The notes under the pieces are model-generated. The model was not told where the DNA came from, made no database searches, and saw only the letters and a program-made list of their open reading frames with translations. Of a DNA stretch of 13,090 nt, positions 11,823-13,090 are shown one piece after another (the stretch's first letter is position 1; each line of letters opens with the position of its first letter). Both the position numbers and the translations under genes were made by a program. The DNA comes from JBDTSW01 sp051004675 (lineage in GTDB: Bacteria; Actinomycetota; Thermoleophilia; Solirubrobacterales; 70-9), in the NCBI GenBank assembly GCA_051004675.1, contig JBPCKC010000093.1, positions 1-13,090 on the forward strand, written 5' to 3'.

Positions 11823-13090
11823 AGCTCAAGCGCCTTGAATGGAGCGGCACGAATCCACGTGGGCTGGCCGCCGACCTTCGCGCGCTGGCGCCGCAGGAGT
11901 CGATCACCGCCGGCGTCCGCGAGATCCTCGAGCGGGTACGCGCCGGGGGCGACGCCGCCGTCCGCGAGCAGGCCGAGCGCTTCGGCGAGGCCCTGCCCGA
12001 TGCCCTGCGCGTGGACCCCGAGGCGGTGGCGGCGGCCCCGGGGCTGCTCGAGCCGCATGTGCGTGAGGCCCTGCGCCTCGCGGCAGCCAACATCGAGGCC
12101 GTCGCGCGCGCTGAGATGGACGGGCTCTCGCGGCCCGCGCTCGCCGACCTCCCGCATGGCCAGCGGGTCGAGGTGCGAAGCGAGCCGGTGGGGGCCGCGG
12201 GGATATACGCACCCGGGGGCAAGGCCCCCTATCCGTCATCCGTCCTCATGTGCTGCATCCCCGCGCGCGTGGCGGGCGTGCAGCGGATCGCGCTCGCGAG
12301 CCCTCCCGGCGCCGGTGGGCGCCCGCAGGCGCCCACGCTGGCCGCCGCTGCGATCGCGGGGGTGGAGGAGGTCTACGCCGTCGGCGGCGCCCAGGCGATC
12401 GGCGCGCTGGCGTTCGGGACCGAGTCGATCGAGGCGGTCGACGTCGTCGTCGGGCCCGGCAACCGCTTCGTCACCGAGGCCAAGCGCCTGGCCTTCGGCC
12501 ACGTGGGCATCGACGGGCTGGCGGGCCCCAGCGAGCTGCTGGTAGTAGCCGACTCGACCGCCGACCCAAGGATGATCGCCCTCGACGTGTCCGCCCAGGC
12601 CGAGCACGGAAGCGACTCGCCGCTGGTCGTGGTCTCGCCGGAGGCGGAGGTGCTCGACCGGGTGGCCGAGCTGGTGGCCGAGCTGGTGGCCGATCGGCCC
12701 AGCGTCACCGAAGCCCCGCTCGCGCTCGTCACGGCGCCCGGGCTGGAGGTCGCCCTGGACCTCGCCGACGCCTTTGCGCCGGAGCACCTCGAGCTGGCGT
12801 TCGCGGGCGCCGACGAGAACGCCGCGCGCTCGCGGATCGCGGGATGCGTCTTCGTCGGCGCGGGAGGGGCCACCGCGTTCGGCGACTACGCCGCCGGCTC
12901 CAACCACGTCCTTCCGACCGGCGGCGCCGCCCGTTTCGGTGGCCCCCTTGGCCCCGAGGCCTTCATGCGCCGGAACTCCGTCGTCTCGATCGGGGCCGAG
13001 GCCGCCACCGGGCTCGCACCGGCCGTGGAGGCGGTCGCGAAAGCCGCGGGATTCCCCGTGCACAGCGAGTCCGCCCGGGCACGGGGGGGG
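11819..13090 (+). CDS. hisD: Histidinol dehydrogenase HisD, 3' end beyond the window
   Basis: A zinc- and NAD-dependent enzyme that oxidises L-histidinol to L-histidine in two steps, the end of the pathway. The frame is open for 424 codons to the last base, and the family length is about 430, so only a few residues are missing. Visible motifs are AGIYAPGGKAPYPSSVLM, YAVGGAQAIGALAFGT, DVVVGPGNRFVTEAKR, GIDGLAGPSELLVVAD, the zinc ligands in SAQAEHGSDS, the catalytic Glu-His in FAPEHLEL, and FGDYAAGSNHVLPTGGAARF. It starts at ATG 11819, overlapping hisG by four bases, with GGGGGAGG seven nt upstream. A 12-bp in-frame tandem repeat at 12662-12685 duplicates VAEL. The window ends in a run of eight G, so the terminal glycines may be a sequence-end artefact. 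Confidence 0.95.
   Translation, partial: MKLKRLEWSGTNPRGLAADLRALAPQESITAGVREILERVRAGGDAAVREQAERFGEALPDALRVDPEAVAAAPGLLEPHVREALRLAAANIEAVARAEMDGLSRPALADLPHGQRVEVRSEPVGAAGIYAPGGKAPYPSSVLMCCIPARVAGVQRIALASPPGAGGRPQAPTLAAAAIAGVEEVYAVGGAQAIGALAFGTESIEAVDVVVGPGNRFVTEAKRLAFGHVGIDGLAGPSELLVVADSTADPRMIALDVSAQAEHGSDSPLVVVSPEAEVLDRVAELVAELVADRPSVTEAPLALVTAPGLEVALDLADAFAPEHLELAFAGADENAARSRIAGCVFVGAGGATAFGDYAAGSNHVLPTGGAARFGGPLGPEAFMRRNSVVSIGAEAATGLAPAVEAVAKAAGFPVHSESARARGG

Noticed and set aside
12662..12693. 12-bp tandem repeat in hisD
   Set aside because: In-frame duplication of VAEL in a surface helix region; it looks like ordinary small-scale slippage in GC-rich DNA.
1..13090. CRISPR arrays, rRNA, tRNA, insertion sequences, phage genes or known defence systems
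   Set aside because: No regularly spaced repeats, tRNA cloverleaf, transposase or integrase motifs were found on either strand by reading.

Overview
The window is very GC-rich, gene-dense bacterial DNA with many GTG starts and ATGA/GTGA-type overlaps. The short-form HisG with HisZ, a MurA with Asp in place of the catalytic Cys, Sec-exported proteins with calcium-binding repeats and TAnnnT-type -10 boxes suggest an actinobacterium, possibly of the Thermoleophilia. That placement is inference from gene content.

Layout. (1) Positions 1-3349, minus strand: livH-livM-livG-livF, the two permeases and two ATPases of a branched-chain amino acid type ABC importer. The genes overlap, and no substrate-binding gene is in view. 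livF runs off the left edge and carries an in-frame TAG just after Walker B. (2) Positions 3399-6669: a rearranged island. The 3' end of an isocitrate/isopropylmalate dehydrogenase family gene lies at one side (3399-3680) and the 5' end of apparently the same family at the other (6523-6669), same strand and correct order, with the middle missing. Between them are two divergent genes for secreted calcium-binding-repeat proteins: a 564-residue beta-helix protein and a 204-residue RTX-like protein. Near each edge lies a plus-strand remnant of a SnoaL-like gene end, sharing a 31-bp direct repeat with one mismatch. A second imperfect repeat pair lies at 5656 and 6540. No transposase or integrase was seen. 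(3) Positions 6668-7027: a small protein with two CCCH zinc-binding modules, then a 45-bp hairpin. (4) Positions 7142-8808, minus strand: a two-gene operon of an HD-domain protein and a membrane-anchored alpha/beta hydrolase whose expected catalytic His is Asn. (5) Positions 8836-13090, plus strand: murA, then hisZ-hisG-hisD, with hisD running to the right edge.

The liv genes form one transporter. HisZ and HisG form the first enzyme of histidine synthesis and HisD the last. murA makes the first committed step of peptidoglycan synthesis. The most unusual part is the 3.4-6.7 kb island: a disrupted housekeeping-type gene replaced internally by a pair of secreted RTX-repeat proteins framed by repeated gene ends.
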